Below, in pieces: positions 62,712 through 64,000 of a DNA stretch of 64,000 nucleotides. The DNA comes from Sphingorhabdus sp. EL138 (lineage in GTDB: Bacteria > Pseudomonadota > Alphaproteobacteria > Sphingomonadales > Sphingomonadaceae), in the NCBI RefSeq assembly GCF_945882965.1, contig NZ_CAMCWY010000001.1, forward strand, positions 124,001 through 188,000, read 5' to 3'. Each line of letters opens with the position of its first letter. The first letter of the stretch is position 1. The position numbers and the translations under genes were made by a program. Under the pieces are notes generated by a model. The model saw nothing but the letters and a program-made list of their open reading frames with translations. It was not told the origin of the DNA and searched no databases.

Positions 62712-64000
62712 TCAATGCCGAATGATATGGTCAAATGCCGACAATCCGGCCTTCGTCCCTTCGCCCATCGCAACGATAATCTGCTTATACGGCACAGTGG
62801 TGACATCACCTGCTGCAAACACGCCGGGAATATTGGTCGCGTTATGTGCATCGATTTCAATTTCCCCGCGCGGCGACAATGTTAGCGGGCCTTTGAGCCA
62901 TTCGGTATTGGGCACCAAGCCAATCTGCACAAAGATGCCGTCCAGATCGATGCGATGGGACTCGTCGGTTTTTCTGTCGGTGTAGACCAAAGCCTGAACC
63001 TTCTCGCCGTCGCCAATGACTTCAGTGCTGAGTGCGGAGGTGATGATATCTACGTTGGGCAGGCTGCGGAGTTTCTTCTGCAACACAGCATCGGCGCGCA
63101 ACTGTGAGTCAAATTCTATCAATGTGACATGCGCGACAATACCGGCAAGGTCGATCGCGGCCTCAACACCAGAGTTCCCGCCGCCAATGACTGCGGTGCG
63201 CTTTCCCTTATACAAAGGACCATCGCAATGTGGACAATAAGCGACGCCTTTGTTGCGATATTCTTCTTCGCCCGGGACGTTCATCTGCCGCCAGCGCGCG
63301 CCGGTGGACAGGATCAGCGTCTTCGCCTTTAACGAGGCACCGCTTGCGAGTTTGACTTCGTGCAGACCATCGGCGCCAGCGGGGATGAGTTCAGCGGCCG
63401 TCTGCAAGTTCAGAATGTCGACGTCATATTCGCGGACATGCTGCTCCAACTGGGCTACGAGCTTTGGACCTTCTGTGTGTTGGATCGAAATGAAGTTTTC
63501 GATACCCATAGTATCAAGCACTTGGCCGCCGAAGCGTTCGGCGACAACACCGGTACGAAAGCCCTTGCGCGCGGCGTAAATCGCTGCCGCAGCGCCAGCA
63601 GGTCCGCCACCGACAACCAGAACCTCAAACGGCTCCATCGCCGCGATCTTTTCGGCGGCACGCGTAATTGTGCCGGTATCAAGCTTTGCCATGATCTGCG
63701 ACAGGTCCATGCGGCCTTGGCCAAATGGTTCGCCGTTTAAGTAAACCGCTGGCACGGCCATGACCTTGCGTGTTTCGACCTCCTCACGGAACATCGCGCC
63801 GTCAATGGCGACATGGCTTACGCCGGGGTTGAGCGCAGCCATGATGTTAATCGCCTGAATAACATCGGGGCAATTCTGGCAGGACAAAGAGAAGAATGTA
63901 TCGAATTTGAAACTGCCCTCAAGCGCCTTGACGGATTCGAGCAGTTCAGCCTCTTCCTTTGGCGGGTGACCACCCATGTGCAACAATGCGAGCACCAATG
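62712..64000 (-). CDS. ahpF: Alkyl hydroperoxide reductase subunit F (5' end outside window)
   Basis: About 429 residues of AhpF, missing roughly the first 90 because the gene runs off the window; the open frame continues at the edge, where [14 protein letters not shown] is an internal stretch and not the start. The enzyme takes electrons from NADH and passes them to AhpC to reduce peroxides. The second thioredoxin-like fold holds [10 protein letters not shown] with its CxxC. The FAD-binding start is [22 protein letters not shown]; the thioredoxin-reductase CPHC centre is [13 protein letters not shown], followed by [40 protein letters not shown] closes it. ahpC, expected upstream, would be beyond the edge. 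Confidence 0.96.
   Translation of the reverse strand, partial: LVLALLHMGGHPPKEEAELLESVKALEGSFKFDTFFSLSCQNCPDVIQAINIMAALNPGVSHVAIDGAMFREEVETRKVMAVPAVYLNGEPFGQGRMDLSQIMAKLDTGTITRAAEKIAAMEPFEVLVVGGGPAGAAAAIYAARKGFRTGVVAERFGGQVLDTMGIENFISIQHTEGPKLVAQLEQHVREYDVDILNLQTAAELIPAGADGLHEVKLASGASLKAKTLILSTGARWRQMNVPGEEEYRNKGVAYCPHCDGPLYKGKRTAVIGGGNSGVEAAIDLAGIVAHVTLIEFDSQLRADAVLQKKLRSLPNVDIITSALSTEVIGDGEKVQALVYTDRKTDESHRIDLDGIFVQIGLVPNTEWLKGPLTLSPRGEIEIDAHNATNIPGVFAAGDVTTVPYKQIIVAMGEGTKAGLSAFDHIIRH

Noticed and set aside
1-64000. Search for tRNA/rRNA genes, CRISPR arrays, insertion sequences, prophage or toxin–antitoxin pairs
   Set aside because: No cloverleaf, no spaced direct repeats, no transposase or phage proteins were recognised; the window is dense with core genes and its intergenic gaps are short.

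Overview
This 64 kb window looks like a piece of an alphaproteobacterial chromosome, most likely from the order Sphingomonadales (a Sphingorhabdus- or Sphingopyxis-like organism). That placement is inferred from three things: a gcrA gene, the gene order argS–SPOR–nagZ–scpA–scpB–tatABC, and two dispersed palindromic repeats of a kind I associate with sphingomonads. No 16S gene is present to confirm it. Almost all of the window is core genome. I see no phage, no insertion sequence, no CRISPR array and no tRNA or rRNA gene.

Region by region. 1–2040: the end of metZ, then apaG, a LysR regulator and an acetyltransferase, in an overlapping chain. 2164–4911 (minus): parE and gcrA. 5003–10729: an ABC-2 permease without an ATPase, a DUF2147 secreted protein, maiA–marR–FAH hydrolase (aromatic amino acid breakdown), a lysophospholipase-like hydrolase and an FAD amine oxidase. 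10726–13104 (minus): ispH–thrB–rnhA. 13121–13381: a folded, terminal-inverted-repeat element of about 261 bp. 13505–21183: a lipoprotein, argS, a SPOR protein, DUF1993, nagZ, scpA, scpB and tatABC. 21505–25060: a 40-residue entericidin gene with its own terminator, a zinc-type TonB receptor behind a Zur-like operator, and cysK. 25091–26219: two membrane proteins of unknown role.

26530–44891 is a complete division and cell wall (dcw) cluster: mraZ, rsmH, ftsL, ftsI, murE, murF, mraY, murD, ftsW, murG, murC, murB, ddl, ftsQ, ftsA, ftsZ. From rsmH to ftsA every start codon overlaps, or all but overlaps, the stop before it, so the chain should be translated as a coupled unit. It makes lipid II from UDP-MurNAc precursors and supplies the divisome. 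Just downstream come a large TPR/SPOR secreted protein, a dGTPase and a small NAD-binding protein.

48632–53416 is the glycine cleavage operon (gcvT, gcvH, gcvPA, gcvPB) behind a tandem glycine riboswitch, with a DUF938 methyltransferase fused on by overlap and an acyl-CoA synthetase after it. The last part (minus) carries ugd and wecB for nucleotide sugars, an RND efflux permease with its adaptor, and the 5'-truncated ahpF at the window edge.

I found no clear undescribed multi-gene system. The best candidates for a second look are the structured repeat at 13121–13381, the Zur-like site in front of the TonB receptor, the hairpin that buries the start codon of the orphan ABC permease, and the paired GANTC sites in front of the dcw cluster in a genome that encodes GcrA.
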